From Mycolicibacter heraklionensis (lineage in GTDB: Bacteria; Actinomycetota; Actinomycetes; Mycobacteriales; Mycobacteriaceae), in assembly GCF_019645815.1 (NCBI RefSeq), contig NZ_CP080997.1, forward strand, positions 1-64,000: a stretch of 64,000 nt of DNA. The letters run 5' to 3'. A program made the position numbers and the translations under genes. Of the stretch, positions 13,314-23,171 are shown in pieces. The first letter of the stretch is position 1. Each line of letters opens with the position of its first letter. The notes under the pieces are model-generated. The model made no database searches and was not told the origin of the DNA. It saw only the letters and a list, made by a program, of their open reading frames with translations.

Positions 13314-13745
13314 TCAGCGGCCGGTGTAACCGGCCGCTGACAGCGCCTCGAACACGTCGCGCGGGTCGGTTCCCAGATCCCACCGCGACAGGATCAGCAT
13401 CTGGTCATCGCGCGTCTCGATCTCGAGTAGCCGGTGTTTGCGCCCGATGCGCTGATACTCCGTGACGCGAAGCCGGGTCAGGCTGTCCGGGGTCAGCACC
13501 CGGGTGCGCCACCAACCGCGCACCGCCAGGCCGTCGAACGTCAGCGCAAGCTTGGGCCGGGCCCGCCAGGAGAATCCGGCAAACACCAGCAGGCCGACTC
13601 CGGCAATGCCGGCGAGAACACGTCCGGGCGCATCTGTGGCGACCGTCACAGCGCTGATAGCTAACGCTGCCCCGACAAGCGCGCAACCAGCGATTCCGCC
13701 GGAAGGCGGCGACCATTCGGTTTGCTCCTGCCCGCCCTGAGTCAT
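13314..13745 (-). CDS. PH-domain-like membrane protein (Rv0010c-like)
   Basis: The 143-residue product has two closely spaced hydrophobic segments near the N-terminus (about 18-35 and 40-58), then a beta-rich domain (WRARPKLALTFDGLAVRGWW ... LLEIETRDDQMLILSRWDLG) typical of the bacterial PH-like membrane proteins. It matches Rv0010c in size and position, convergent with ppiA and upstream of crgA on the same strand. The upstream region carries a striking cluster of DnaA-box-like sequences. No specific function is known. Confidence 0.88.
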   Translation of the reverse strand: MTQGGQEQTEWSPPSGGIAGCALVGAALAISAVTVATDAPGRVLAGIAGVGLLVFAGFSWRARPKLALTFDGLAVRGWWRTRVLTPDSLTRLRVTEYQRIGRKHRLLEIETRDDQMLILSRWDLGTDPRDVFEALSAAGYTGR

Positions 13746-13766
13746 TTCGACCTGCGGGTTTCAAAG

Positions 13767-13798
13767 TTATCTACAGGAGTTGTCCACAGTGGGGATAA
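13767..13798. promoter_or_regulatory. Cluster of three DnaA-box-like 9-mers
   Basis: Within 32 bp there are TTATCTACA (13767-13775, one mismatch to TTATCCACA), TTGTCCACA (13780-13788, an exact mycobacterial consensus box) and TGGGGATAA (13790-13798, reverse of TTATCCCCA, one mismatch). They lie just upstream of the PH-like protein gene (start 13745), in its promoter region. The density is higher than in any equal stretch of the oriC spacer. Confidence 0.6.
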
Positions 13799-13815
13799 AT
13801 CACATCGTTGTGATT
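13798..13815. promoter_or_regulatory. 18-bp perfect palindrome, possible operator
   Basis: AATCACA-TCGT-TGTGATT is a perfect 7-bp inverted repeat with a 4-bp spacer, immediately next to the DnaA-box-like cluster and between crgA and the PH-like gene. It looks like a site for a dimeric regulator. It lacks a T-run, so it is not an intrinsic terminator. Confidence 0.5.
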
Positions 13816-13886
13816 GAGCAATTGCTTGGTTGCCCAGCTGGCATCGGCGGCGGCGCGACATAACCGAAATACCGCGTCTGCGCAGC

Positions 13887-14171
13887 TCAGTGCCAGCGCA
13901 TGGTCAGCAACAGCCCGGTGATCATGAAGGCAAACGCGATGGCGTAGTTCCACGGGCCCAGCTCAGCCATCCAGTTGAGCGCCGCGGGAGCGTCCAGTCC
14001 GGTGGCCCCCAGCTGATACACCATCAGCCACACCAGTCCGAGGAGCATCAGCCCCAGGAACAGGGCGACGAACCATGCGCTGGATGGGCCGCCCTTCACC
14101 TTGACCGGGGTACGGCTCACCGCCGAGGGGGTGAAGCTGGTGGTCTTCTTGCGAACCTTGGACTTGGGCAT
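13887..14171 (-). CDS. crgA: Cell division protein CrgA
   Basis: CrgA is a small septal membrane protein that bridges FtsZ, FtsQ, FtsI and CwsA in actinobacteria. The 94-residue product begins PKSKVRKK after Met, has a cytoplasmic basic N-terminus, a first membrane helix ([20 protein letters not shown], about 35-54) and a second ([16 protein letters not shown], about 76-91), and ends in MRWH. This is almost the same as M. tuberculosis CrgA. The start is fixed by that conserved N-terminus; longer in-frame starts were ignored. It is divergent from the DUF881 gene. Confidence 0.96.
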   Translation of the reverse strand: MPKSKVRKKTTSFTPSAVSRTPVKVKGGPSSAWFVALFLGLMLLGLVWLMVYQLGATGLDAPAALNWMAELGPWNYAIAFAFMITGLLLTMRWH

Positions 14172-14263
14172 CGGTACCTCGGGACGGTGCGGCGTGAAGC
14201 TGCGAGTATGGGTCGGTACGAGATTAGCCCAGCAGCACAATCTAACCGAGAACGGGAGAGCCG

Positions 14264-15025
14264 ATGGAGCGCAACGGGCCGCCGTCTCCCGGCCGCCGCT
14301 CCCCATGGCAGCTCGGAGTCCCGCTGGTCTGCTTACTGGCCGGCTTGCTGCTGGCGGCCACCCACGGTGTCTCCGGCGGCAAAGAGATCCGCCGTGGGGA
14401 CGCCCCCCGGCTGGTCGACCTGGTCCGCTCGACCCAGGCCACGGTGGAAGAACTCACCACGCAGCGCGACACGTTGGCAACCGCCGTGGGTTCGGTACAC
14501 GGCCGAGGCTCCGGCGTTGCCCTGTCGGCGATGCGCAAACGCACCGAGCAACTCGCCGAGGCCGCCGGTTTGGAGGCGATGCACGGGCCGGGCCTGGTGG
14601 TGACGCTCACCGACGCCCAGCGCGACGCCAACGGCCGGTTCCCCCGCGATGCCTCCCCCGACGATCTCGTGGTGCACCAACAGGACATCTCCGCCGTACT
14701 CAACGCACTGTGGAGCTCCGGGGCTGAAGCGGTGCAGATGCAGGACCAGCGGATCACCGCTACGTCGGCACCGCGCTGTGTGGGCAACACCCTGCTGCTG
14801 GACGGTCGAACCTACAGCCCCCCGTATGTGGTGACCGCGATCGGTGACCCGGCCGCGATGCAGGCCGCGTTGGCCGCAGATCCCCTGGTCACGCTCTACA
14901 AGCAGTACGTGATCCGGTTCGGTCTGGGCTACAGCGAGCAGGTCAGTACGGACCTGGAGGTCGTCGAGACACCGGCGCTCGCCCGGATGCGCTATGCCGT
15001 GCCGGCCGGGCCGGTCGACTACTGA
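14264..15025 (+). CDS. DUF881 family membrane-anchored protein (Rv0012-like)
   Basis: The 253-residue protein has one N-terminal membrane segment ([20 protein letters not shown], about 18-37), a short coiled region ([20 protein letters not shown]) and an extracytoplasmic DUF881 domain with the typical stretches [31 protein letters not shown] and [10 protein letters not shown]. It is the positional counterpart of Rv0012, between crgA and trpG. Family members sit in division/sporulation neighbourhoods, but their function is not established. Confidence 0.92.
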   Translation: MERNGPPSPGRRSPWQLGVPLVCLLAGLLLAATHGVSGGKEIRRGDAPRLVDLVRSTQATVEELTTQRDTLATAVGSVHGRGSGVALSAMRKRTEQLAEAAGLEAMHGPGLVVTLTDAQRDANGRFPRDASPDDLVVHQQDISAVLNALWSSGAEAVQMQDQRITATSAPRCVGNTLLLDGRTYSPPYVVTAIGDPAAMQAALAADPLVTLYKQYVIRFGLGYSEQVSTDLEVVETPALARMRYAVPAGPVDY

Positions 15026-15063
15026 CACCGGTCCCCGCGCCGTGCGGCGGTAGCCTGTTGGGC

Positions 15064-15735
15064 GTGCGGATCCTCGTCGTCGACAATTACGACAGCTTTG
15101 TGTTCAACCTGGTCCAGTATCTGGGCCAGCTGGGCGTACAGGCTGCCGTCTGGCGTAACGACGACGCCCGGCTGGCCGACCCGGCCGCTGCCGTTGCCGA
15201 CTTCGACGGGGTGCTGCTCAGCCCCGGACCGGGCACGCCCGAACGTGCCGGTGCGTCGATCGCTCTGGTCGGTGCATGCGCGGCGGCGCGGGTCCCGGTG
15301 CTGGGAGTGTGCCTGGGGCACCAGGCGATCGGCGTCGCCTTCGGCGGCACCGTGGGCCGGGCGCCGGAGTTGTTGCACGGCAAGACCAGCACCGTCTTCC
15401 ACACCGACGCCGGGGTGCTCAAGGGTTTGCCGGACCCGTTCACGGCCACCCGCTATCACTCGTTGACGATCCTGCCCGAGACGTTGCCTCCCGTTCTGGA
15501 GGCCACGGCGCGCACCCGCGGCGGGGTGATCATGGCGGTGCGGCACACCGAGTTGCCCATCCACGGGGTGCAGTTCCACCCGGAGTCCATCCTCACCGAG
15601 GGCGGTCACCGGATGCTGGCCAACTGGCTGAGCTACTGCGGCTACACCTGCGACGACGCCTTGGTGCGCCGGTTGGAGGAGGAGATCGCCGCGACCGTGC
15701 AGACCGCGCGTATCGCCAGCAGTACGGCGAGCTGA
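15064..15735 (+). CDS. trpG: Class I glutamine amidotransferase (anthranilate/aminodeoxychorismate synthase component II)
   Basis: This glutaminase subunit releases ammonia from glutamine for a chorismate-using synthase making anthranilate (tryptophan) or aminodeoxychorismate (folate). The triad is visible: nucleophile Cys in GVCLGHQAIG and His/Glu in GVQFHPESI. The oxyanion strand reads LLSPGPGTPE. The GTG at 15064 is favoured because it yields RILVVDNYDSFVFN, the family start; a TTG two codons earlier is the alternative. Length is 223 aa. The gene is annotated trpG in M. tuberculosis, but no trpE or pabB is adjacent and PabA function is equally likely. It is convergent with pknB, with no gap between the stops. 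Confidence 0.93.
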   Translation: MRILVVDNYDSFVFNLVQYLGQLGVQAAVWRNDDARLADPAAAVADFDGVLLSPGPGTPERAGASIALVGACAAARVPVLGVCLGHQAIGVAFGGTVGRAPELLHGKTSTVFHTDAGVLKGLPDPFTATRYHSLTILPETLPPVLEATARTRGGVIMAVRHTELPIHGVQFHPESILTEGGHRMLANWLSYCGYTCDDALVRRLEEEIAATVQTARIASSTAS

Positions 15736-17610
15736 CTACTGGCCGAAGCGCAGCGTGATGTTGCCGTCGGTGTTCACGCCCTGGCCCGCTGCCGGGCTCT
15801 GGTAGAGCACCCGGTTGTGCCCGGACCCGCCGGCGTCGACGTCGGCGCCCTTGACCAGCATCCCGGTCCAGCCCAGGGCCCGCAGCTGCGGTTCGGCGTC
15901 GGTCCAGAACATGCCGGTCAGATCCGGCATCACGAACTGGTTGCCGCGGGAGACCCGTAGCTCGATCACCGCGTCGACGGGCACGGTCTCGCCGCTGGGC
16001 GGGCTGGTGGCGATCACCTCACCGGCCGGCCGCGGACTGTCCACCGTCACTTCGGTGATCTTGGTGAATCCGTAGACCGTCAGGTTCTTCTGCGCCAGGT
16101 CCAGCGTCTGGCCGGTGACGTCGGGAACGGGCTTGGTGGCCGGGCCGCTGCCGATCACGATGATGATCTCGTTGGTGACTGCCGTGGTCTGATTCGCCGG
16201 CGGGTTGGTGCCGATCACCTTGTCTTTGAGTTCCGGGGTCGACGGCGAGTTGACCTGCTTGAACTTGCCGAAACCGGCGGCGGTCAGCTTCTTGACCGCG
16301 TCGGCGTAGCTCAGGGTCGCCACGTCGGGAAGCTGGCGCTGTTCGGGACCGTAGGACACGTCGACGGTGATCTTGTCGCCCTTGTTCGCCGGGGCGCCGG
16401 CGGGCGGGTCGGTGCCGATCACGTGGTCGGGCGGGACGGTGGAATCGGCGCGCTGCTCGGTGCGGGTCTTGAAGCCCTTGTTCTGTAGTTCGGCGATCGC
16501 GTCGACCGACGCACGGCCGCTGACGTCGGGAACCTGGATCTGGTGGGTACGGCCGCCGAACGTGTTGATCGACACCGTGACGATCACGGTCAACACGGCG
16601 AGCACGATCGCGGCGATCAGCCACCGGCCCACCGAGCCCGGCCGCTCGTGGGCGAAGTCGAGTTCCTGACGCGGCAGCGGGTCGGTCTGCGCCGCGGCGC
16701 CATCGCCGGACCGGGGCGTCATGATCGAGGCACGGTCGGCCGCGGTGAGCACCCGGGGGGCCTCGGGAGTCTCCCCGTTGTGGACCCGCACCAGATCGGC
16801 ACGCATCTCGGCGGCCGTCTGGTAGCGATTGTCCGGGTTCTTCGCCAACGCCTTGAGCACCACCGCGTCCAGGTCGGCGGGCAGGCCCGGGAGCCGCTGC
16901 GACGGGGGCACCGGGTCTTCGCGGACGTGCTGGTAGGCCACCGCCACCGGTGAGTCGCCGACGAAAGGTGGGTCGCCGGTGAGGATTTCATACAGCACGC
17001 AGCCCAGCGAGTACACGTCCGAGCGGGCGTCGACGCCCTCGCCGCGAGCCTGTTCGGGCGACAGGTACTGGGCGGTGCCGATCACCGCGGCGGTCTGCGT
17101 GACGCTGTTGCCGGCGTCGGCGACCGCGCGGGCGATGCCGAAGTCCATGACCTTCACCGCGTTGTGCCGGTCGATCATGATGTTGGCCGGCTTGACGTCC
17201 CGGTGGATGATGCCGTGCTGGTGGCTGAAGTTCAGTGCTTGGCAGGCATCCGCGATCACCTCGATGGCCCGGATCGGCGGCATCGGGCCGTCGTTGTGCA
17301 CGATGTCGCGCAGCGTGACGCCCTCGACCAGCTCCATCACGATGTAGGGCAGCGGCCCGGCTGGGGTCTCGGCTTCGCCGGTGTCGTAGACGGCGACGAT
17401 CGCCGGGTGGTTCAAGGCCGCGGCGTTCTGCGCCTCCCGCCGGAAGCGCAGATAGAAGCTGGGATCGCGGGCCAGGTCGGCGCGCAGCACCTTGACGGCC
17501 ACCTCGCGGTGCAGCCGGGTGTCGACGGCGCGGTGCACCTCCGACATCCCGCCGAAGCCGAGGATCTCGCCGAGTTCGTAGCGGTCGGAGAGCCGCTGCG
17601 GCGTCGTCAT
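15736..17610 (-). CDS. pknB: Serine/threonine protein kinase PknB with PASTA domains
   Basis: PknB is the essential receptor-type Ser/Thr kinase controlling cell-wall growth and division. The 624-residue product has a Hanks-type kinase domain (about 11-275): glycine loop GFGGMSEV, Lys40 in VAVKVLR, catalytic loop [18 protein letters not shown], and the activation segment with [13 protein letters not shown]. One membrane helix follows at about 332-352 ([18 protein letters not shown]), then four extracellular PASTA repeats that bind muropeptides or lipid II. The start overlaps the pknA stop by 4 bp (ATGA), marking it as the last gene of the fhaA-to-pknB operon. Confidence 0.98.
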   Translation of the reverse strand: MTTPQRLSDRYELGEILGFGGMSEVHRAVDTRLHREVAVKVLRADLARDPSFYLRFRREAQNAAALNHPAIVAVYDTGEAETPAGPLPYIVMELVEGVTLRDIVHNDGPMPPIRAIEVIADACQALNFSHQHGIIHRDVKPANIMIDRHNAVKVMDFGIARAVADAGNSVTQTAAVIGTAQYLSPEQARGEGVDARSDVYSLGCVLYEILTGDPPFVGDSPVAVAYQHVREDPVPPSQRLPGLPADLDAVVLKALAKNPDNRYQTAAEMRADLVRVHNGETPEAPRVLTAADRASIMTPRSGDGAAAQTDPLPRQELDFAHERPGSVGRWLIAAIVLAVLTVIVTVSINTFGGRTHQIQVPDVSGRASVDAIAELQNKGFKTRTEQRADSTVPPDHVIGTDPPAGAPANKGDKITVDVSYGPEQRQLPDVATLSYADAVKKLTAAGFGKFKQVNSPSTPELKDKVIGTNPPANQTTAVTNEIIIVIGSGPATKPVPDVTGQTLDLAQKNLTVYGFTKITEVTVDSPRPAGEVIATSPPSGETVPVDAVIELRVSRGNQFVMPDLTGMFWTDAEPQLRALGWTGMLVKGADVDAGGSGHNRVLYQSPAAGQGVNTDGNITLRFGQ

Positions 17611-18839
17611 TCTGAAATCCTGTGCCAGGTCCATCCCGACGAGTGCGCGGGTGGTGTCGTCGACGACGATTCGGAGCTCGACGAGCTGGTCAGTGGTGCC
17701 CCGGTGTCGGTGACGGTGGCCGGCGCCAGGGAGCCGCCCGGGCTCTTGGCGTTGACCACGATCAGCACCGCGATGATGATCGCCAGCGTGCCCAGCACCC
17801 CGGCCGCCCACAGCAGCGCGCGCTGCCCGGCGGTGAACGTGCGTCGGGGGGGCGGCGTGCGATGGTTGCCGGCGCTGGGCCGGGCCCGGCGCGCCGCGGT
17901 GGCTCGAGCCGACACCGGCGGTGCGGCGCGGGTGGCTGCCGTCGACGGGATGGCCGACGGGGCGGCGCGCCCGACCGGAAGTGCCTGACTGGGCCGGGTG
18001 GGACGGCGACCGGACCGCACCGCGGCGACCGCGTCGGCGAACGGGCCGCCGCTGCGGTAGCGCATCCCCGGGTTCTTGGCCAGCGTGATCTCGATCAGTT
18101 CGCGCACGTTGGGCGGCAACTCGGCCGGCAGCGGCGGCGGCGGTTCCTTGATGTGCTTCATCGCTACCGTCAGCGCACCGTCTCCGGTGAACGGCCGACG
18201 GCCTGAGAGCACCTCGTAGCCGACCACGCCCAGGGAGTACACGTCACTGGCTGCGGTGGCGTCCTGCCCCAGCGCCTGCTCCGGAGCGATGTATTGGGCG
18301 GTGCCCATCACCATGCCGGTCTGGGTGACCGGCGCGGCGTCGACGGCCTTGGCGATGCCGAAGTCGGTGATCTTCACCTGGCCGGTGGGCGTGATCATGA
18401 TGTTGCCGGGCTTGACGTCGCGGTGCACCAGCCCGGTGCTGTGCGCCACCTGCAAGGCGCGCCCGGTCTGCTCCAGCATGTCCAGGGCGTGCCGCAGCGA
18501 CAACCGCCCGGTCCGCTTGAGCACCGAGTTCAGCGGCTCACCGTTGACCAGTTCCATCACCAGGAACGCGGTGCGGCCCTCGCCGTCCAGCTCGGTCTCG
18601 CCGTAGTCGTGCACGCTGGCGATACCCGGGTGGTTGAGCATCGCGGTGTTGCGGGCCTCGGCCCGGAACCGCTCGATGAACTCCGGGTCGGAGGAGAACT
18701 CCGGCTTGAGCACCTTGACCGCGACGCGGCGGCCCAACCGGTTGTCGACGGCCTCCCACACCTGGCCCATACCGCCGGTGGCGATGAGCCGCTGCAACCG
18801 ATAACGCCCGGCCAGCGCCGCGCCGACTTGGGGGCTCAT
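17607..18839 (-). CDS. pknA: Serine/threonine protein kinase PknA
   Basis: PknA is the second essential kinase of the cluster, acting with PknB on cell-shape and division substrates. The 410-residue product has the kinase motifs [38 protein letters not shown] and [14 protein letters not shown] Pro/Ala-rich juxtamembrane linker follows, then a single membrane helix at about 340-362 ([19 protein letters not shown]) and a short Ser-rich extracytoplasmic tail. There are no PASTA repeats, as is normal for PknA. The ATG at 18839 overlaps the pbpA stop (ATGA). Confidence 0.97.
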   Translation of the reverse strand: MSPQVGAALAGRYRLQRLIATGGMGQVWEAVDNRLGRRVAVKVLKPEFSSDPEFIERFRAEARNTAMLNHPGIASVHDYGETELDGEGRTAFLVMELVNGEPLNSVLKRTGRLSLRHALDMLEQTGRALQVAHSTGLVHRDVKPGNIMITPTGQVKITDFGIAKAVDAAPVTQTGMVMGTAQYIAPEQALGQDATAASDVYSLGVVGYEVLSGRRPFTGDGALTVAMKHIKEPPPPLPAELPPNVRELIEITLAKNPGMRYRSGGPFADAVAAVRSGRRPTRPSQALPVGRAAPSAIPSTAATRAAPPVSARATAARRARPSAGNHRTPPPRRTFTAGQRALLWAAGVLGTLAIIIAVLIVVNAKSPGGSLAPATVTDTGAPLTSSSSSESSSTTPPAHSSGWTWHRISE

Positions 18840-20314
18840 GATCGCCCCTGCAGGGCGGCTTGGATGACGGCCCGCCCGATCGGTGCGGCCAATGCGCCGC
18901 CGGTGGCCGCCAACCGGTCGCCACCGTCTTCCACCACAACGGCAACGGCCACTTTCGGGGCGCTGGCCGGGGCAAAGGCGATGTACCACGCGTGCGGCGG
19001 GGTGTTCCGCGGATCGGGACCGTGTTCGGCGGTGCCGGTCTTCGACGCGATCTGTACGCCCGGGATGGCCCCCTCCTGCTGGGTCATTCTTTCGGCGTCG
19101 ATCATTAGTTCAGTTAGCTTAGCCGCGACCTGCGAGGACACTGCACGGCGCTGCTCGTGCGGCTGGGTGGTGGCGATGCCCGCCAGGTCGGGACCTTCCA
19201 GCCCGTCGACCAGGTAGGGCTGCATGGTCAGCCCGCCGTTGGCGATGGTCGCCGCGATGACCGCGTTCTTCAGCGGGGTGACCGCGACGTCCTTCTGGCC
19301 GATGCTGGTCATTCCGAGCGCGGCGGCGTCGCCGATCCGGCCGACGGTGGACTCCGCGACCTGCAGGGGCATCGGTTCGGGGGTGATATCCAGCCCGAAC
19401 CCCTGGGCGGTGCTGCGCAGGGCGTCCACGCCGGTACGAATACCCAACTGGACGAAGGCGGTGTTGCAGGATCGGGCGAACGCGACTCGCAGCGGAACAG
19501 TCTGCTCGCTGCCCTCGCAGGTGTTGCCGCCGTAGTTCTCCAGCGTGACGGTGCTGTCGGGCAGGGCGATGCGCGCCGCGTTGGTCAGCTGCTCGTTCTC
19601 GCTGACGCCGGCCTGCAGCGCGGCAGCTGTCGTGATGACCTTGAACGTCGAGCCCGGTGGGTAGGTCTCACTGATGGCGCGGTTGGTCAGCGGCGAGTCC
19701 GGGTCGTCGCGCAGCTGTTGCCAGGCCTGGCCCTGCTTGGCCGAATCGTGCGAGGACAGCAGGTTGGGGTCATACGACGGTGCCGACACCATCGCCAGGA
19801 CCTTGCCGGTGGACGGCTCCAGGGCCACCACCGCCCCGCGGCAGCCGCCGGTGCATCCCTTCTGCATCGCCTCCCAGCCGGCTTGCTGCACCCGGGGCCG
19901 GATGGTGGTCTCCACCGTGCCGCCACGCGGGCTGCGGCCGGTGAAGAAGTCGGCCAACCGCAGCCCGAACAGGCGCGGGTCCGATCCGTTGAGCACGGTG
20001 TCCTCGGCCCGCTCGAGGCCGCTGCTGGAGTAGCGCAGCGAGTAGAAACCGGTGACCGGCGCATACACCGCGGGGTCGGGGTAGATGCGCTGGTATTTGA
20101 TTCGATCGTCGGTGGCGACCGAGTAGGCCAGCAGTTGGCCGGCGGCGGTGATCTGGCCGCGTTGCCGGGAGTATTCGTCGAGCAGCACCCGCTGATTGCG
20201 GGGGTCGGCCCGCAGCCCGTCGGCGGCGAAGACCTGGGTCAGGGTGGCGTTGCCCAACAGCAGCACGATCAGCGCCATCAGGGTCATCGCGACGCGGCGC
20301 AGGGAGGTATTCAT
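18836..20314 (-). CDS. pbpA: Penicillin-binding protein PbpA (class B transpeptidase)
   Basis: PbpA cross-links septal and polar peptidoglycan. The 492-residue product has an N-terminal signal anchor ([22 protein letters not shown], about 8-29), a dimerisation/pedestal region, and a transpeptidase domain with SxxK in PPGSTFKVI, SxN in ARSCNTAF and KTG in [10 protein letters not shown]. The length matches M. tuberculosis PbpA (491). It overlaps rodA upstream and pknA downstream by 4 bp each. Pairing with the SEDS protein RodA is the usual glycosyltransferase/transpeptidase partnership. Confidence 0.97.
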   Translation of the reverse strand: MNTSLRRVAMTLMALIVLLLGNATLTQVFAADGLRADPRNQRVLLDEYSRQRGQITAAGQLLAYSVATDDRIKYQRIYPDPAVYAPVTGFYSLRYSSSGLERAEDTVLNGSDPRLFGLRLADFFTGRSPRGGTVETTIRPRVQQAGWEAMQKGCTGGCRGAVVALEPSTGKVLAMVSAPSYDPNLLSSHDSAKQGQAWQQLRDDPDSPLTNRAISETYPPGSTFKVITTAAALQAGVSENEQLTNAARIALPDSTVTLENYGGNTCEGSEQTVPLRVAFARSCNTAFVQLGIRTGVDALRSTAQGFGLDITPEPMPLQVAESTVGRIGDAAALGMTSIGQKDVAVTPLKNAVIAATIANGGLTMQPYLVDGLEGPDLAGIATTQPHEQRRAVSSQVAAKLTELMIDAERMTQQEGAIPGVQIASKTGTAEHGPDPRNTPPHAWYIAFAPASAPKVAVAVVVEDGGDRLAATGGALAAPIGRAVIQAALQGRS

Positions 20315-21720
20315 ACGCGCTCGATCACCGCCGTGCCGGTGTCGCCGATCGGGGCCGAGCGCACGGGCTGCGTGCTCAGCGGCCGGCGGGCGGCGTGCGA
20401 GACCCGCAGCAGGATCGCGAGCAGTACATAGTTGGCCAGTAACGAGGATCCGCCGTAGGACAGCCACGGGGTGGTGAGCCCGGTCAGCGGAATCAGCTTC
20501 GTCACGCCCCCGACCACGATGAACAGCTGAATGCCCAGCGTGGCGGCCAAACCGGCGGACAGCAGCTTGCCGAAGCTGTCGCGCACCGCGATCGCCGTGC
20601 GCATGCCGCGCACGATCACGATGGTGTAGAGAATCAGCACCCCGGCCAACCCGACCAGGCCCAGCTCTTCGCCGAACGCGGCGATGATGAAGTCCGTCGA
20701 GGCCGCGGGCACATAACCCGGTTGGCCGTTGCCCAGCCCGGTGCCGAAGATGCCGCCGGTGGCGAAGCTGAACAGCGACTGCACCATCTGATAGCCGGCG
20801 CCCTCCGGGTCGGCGAACGGGTCCAGCCAGGTCTGCACCCGCACCCGGACGTGGCTGAACAGGAAGTAGGCGGCCACGCTGCCGGCGGCGAACAGCAGCA
20901 TCCCGATCACCATCCAGCTGAACCGCCGGGTGGCCAGGTACACCACCACCAGGAACGACGCATACAGCAGCAGGGACGTGCCGAGGTCCTTCTCGAACGC
21001 CATCACGCCGACCGAGATCACCCACGCGGCCAGCAACGGCGCCAGGTCGCGCGGCCGGGGCAGGTTCATGCCCAGCACGTGCTTGCCGGCGCTGGTGAAC
21101 AACCGGCGCTTGGACACCAGCACCGCGGCGAAGAAGATCAGCAACAAGATCTTGGAGAACTCGGCGGGCTGAATTGAGAAGCCCGGCAACCGAATCCAAA
21201 TCTTGGCACCCTGGCGCTCGGACAGCGACGCGGGCAGCAGGGCAGGGATCACCAACAGCACCAAGCCCACCAGACCGCAGACGTAGCCACTGCCGGCGAG
21301 CTGGCGGTGGTCCTTGAGCGCCACCAGTACCAGGGCGAAGACCCCGACACCGACCAGCGTCCACAGCATCTGCGCGCTGGCCCCGGGGCGGGCGTCAGCG
21401 CCGTCGATCCCGACCCCCAGGTCGATGCGGTGGATCATCACCAACCCCAGGCCGTTGAGCAGGGCCACCACCGGCAGCAGCAGCGGGTCGGCGTAGCGCG
21501 CCGACCGCCGGATGACCAGGTGCGCGAAGCTGAACAGCACCAGAAACGCCACCCCGTAGCCGACCAGGTCGGGGCGCAGGCCCTGCTCGTGACCGGCCTC
21601 GACGATCAGCATCGCCACGGCGATGATCATGGTCGCGAAGCACAGCAGCAGCAGTTCGGCGTTGCGTCGGTCCGGCAGCGCCGGGGTCAGCGCCACCGGC
21701 GGCTGCGGCTGTGTGCTCAT
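20311..21720 (-). CDS. rodA: SEDS-family peptidoglycan glycosyltransferase RodA
   Basis: This is the integral membrane polymerase that makes glycan strands from lipid II together with its class B PBP. The 469-residue product (the same length as in M. tuberculosis) contains many membrane helices and the SEDS signatures KLIPLTGLTTPWLSYGGSSLL near the C-terminus (written here as two overlapping parts: KLIPLTGLTTPW and WLSYGGSSLL), IQPAEFSKI and FGEELGLVGLAGVL. The start at 21720 gives a short cytoplasmic tail STQPQPPVAL. It overlaps the pstP stop by 4 bp (ATGA). Confidence 0.97.
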   Translation of the reverse strand: MSTQPQPPVALTPALPDRRNAELLLLCFATMIIAVAMLIVEAGHEQGLRPDLVGYGVAFLVLFSFAHLVIRRSARYADPLLLPVVALLNGLGLVMIHRIDLGVGIDGADARPGASAQMLWTLVGVGVFALVLVALKDHRQLAGSGYVCGLVGLVLLVIPALLPASLSERQGAKIWIRLPGFSIQPAEFSKILLLIFFAAVLVSKRRLFTSAGKHVLGMNLPRPRDLAPLLAAWVISVGVMAFEKDLGTSLLLYASFLVVVYLATRRFSWMVIGMLLFAAGSVAAYFLFSHVRVRVQTWLDPFADPEGAGYQMVQSLFSFATGGIFGTGLGNGQPGYVPAASTDFIIAAFGEELGLVGLAGVLILYTIVIVRGMRTAIAVRDSFGKLLSAGLAATLGIQLFIVVGGVTKLIPLTGLTTPWLSYGGSSLLANYVLLAILLRVSHAARRPLSTQPVRSAPIGDTGTAVIERV

Positions 21721-23171
21721 GATGCCGCCCGGCAGTCGGTCCCCGGTTCTGGAGGTGCCGGCGGCAGGTTGGTCAGGGTGGGCAGGCGCGGCTTTCCGGA
21801 GGTTTGCGGGGGCGGCGGCGGGCCGGGCCGGGGGCCGGTGGGGACCAGACCCGGGGACGGGTTGCGCGACGGGGTGGAGCTGGTGCCGGCGGTGGCCCCG
21901 TGCGGGCACGGCGGCAGCAGGGAATCGCGGGCCAGATTGCGCAGTTGGGTGATCGCGTCGTCGAGGGTGCCGGCGGGCAGGCCGTTGCTGACTTGCTGGC
22001 GAGCCGGCGGGCGGAGGTCCTGCAATGTCATCAGCCGGCAGGCCAGTTTGTCGCCGGACTGGCTGAAGCTGATCTGCACCAGCTCACCCCGGCTGTCCAG
22101 GCAGCCGAGCAGATAGGGCTCCTGCAGCGGCACCCCCAGGATCGAGCCCTGCACGCCCCGCATGATCGCCACCGTGCCGCCGTAGGCGGTGACGTAGTAG
22201 TTGGTCCGCACGACCGCCCGCCCGACCAGCAACGCGGCGCCCAGCAGCGTCAGCAGCAGCGCCGCGATGATGAACTTGCGCCGCCGGGACCGGGGCGGCC
22301 GGTCCGGGGTTTCGATGCGCGGCAGCACGCGCTTGGCGACGGTCTTGCGCGGGGAGATCGCCGATGCCCGGCCGGCGGCGGTGTTGAGGGCGATCACGTG
22401 GTCGTCGTCGCTGTCGGAGACCGCCCCGGCCAGGATCGGCTGGGTTTGGCCGTAGTCGACGTCGACCACGTCGGCCACCACCACCGTGACGTTGTCAGGG
22501 CCGCCACCGCGCAGCGCCAACTCGATGAGCCGCAGCGCGCAGTCGTTGACGTCGGGGATCTCCAGCGCCTCGTGGATGGTCTCGGTGCTCACCGGGTCCG
22601 ACAGACCGTCGGAGCACAGCAGGTAGCGATCCCCGGCCTGCGCTTCGCGCATGATCAGCGTCGGCTCCACCTCATGGCCGGTCAGCGCGCGCATGATCAG
22701 GGAGCGCTGCGGATGGCTGTGCGCCTCCTCCAAGGTGATGCGGCCTTCGTCGACCAGGGTCTGTACGAAGGTGTCGTCCTTGGTGATCTGGGTCAGTTCG
22801 CCGTCGCGCAGCAGGTAGCCGCGAGAGTCGCCGATGTGGGCCAGCCCCAGCCGCGGGCCGGCGAACAGGATGGTGGTGAGCGTGGTGCCCATGCCTTCGA
22901 GCTCGGGGTGCTCTTCGACATAGGCGGCGATCGCCGAGTTGCCCTCCCGCACGGCGCTTTCCAGCTTCGCCAGCAAGTCGCCACCGGGCTCGTCGTCGTC
23001 GAGATGTGCCAGCGCGGCGATCACCAGTTGCGACGCGACCTCACCGGCCGCGTGCCCACCCATGCCGTCGGCCAATGCCAACAACCGGGCTCCGGCGTAG
23101 ACGGAGTCCTCGTTGTTGGAGCGCACCAGACCGCGGTCGCTGCGGGCGGCGTACCGCAGAACCAGGCTCAC
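21717..23171 (-). CDS. pstP: PP2C-family Ser/Thr protein phosphatase PstP
   Basis: PstP is the single PP2C phosphatase that reverses phosphorylation by PknA and PknB. The 484-residue protein has the metal-binding motifs RGLVRSNNEDSVY, LALADGMGGHAAGE and CSDGLSDPVS, with a later Asp in GGPDNVTVVVADV. A membrane helix at about 300-320 (KFIIAALLLTLLGAALLVG) is followed by an extracytoplasmic domain that ends in a Pro-rich tail. It is about 30 residues shorter than M. tuberculosis PstP, mainly in the tail. The start overlaps the fhaB stop by 4 bp. Confidence 0.97.
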   Translation of the reverse strand: MSLVLRYAARSDRGLVRSNNEDSVYAGARLLALADGMGGHAAGEVASQLVIAALAHLDDDEPGGDLLAKLESAVREGNSAIAAYVEEHPELEGMGTTLTTILFAGPRLGLAHIGDSRGYLLRDGELTQITKDDTFVQTLVDEGRITLEEAHSHPQRSLIMRALTGHEVEPTLIMREAQAGDRYLLCSDGLSDPVSTETIHEALEIPDVNDCALRLIELALRGGGPDNVTVVVADVVDVDYGQTQPILAGAVSDSDDDHVIALNTAAGRASAISPRKTVAKRVLPRIETPDRPPRSRRRKFIIAALLLTLLGAALLVGRAVVRTNYYVTAYGGTVAIMRGVQGSILGVPLQEPYLLGCLDSRGELVQISFSQSGDKLACRLMTLQDLRPPARQQVSNGLPAGTLDDAITQLRNLARDSLLPPCPHGATAGTSSTPSRNPSPGLVPTGPRPGPPPPPQTSGKPRLPTLTNLPPAPPEPGTDCRAAS

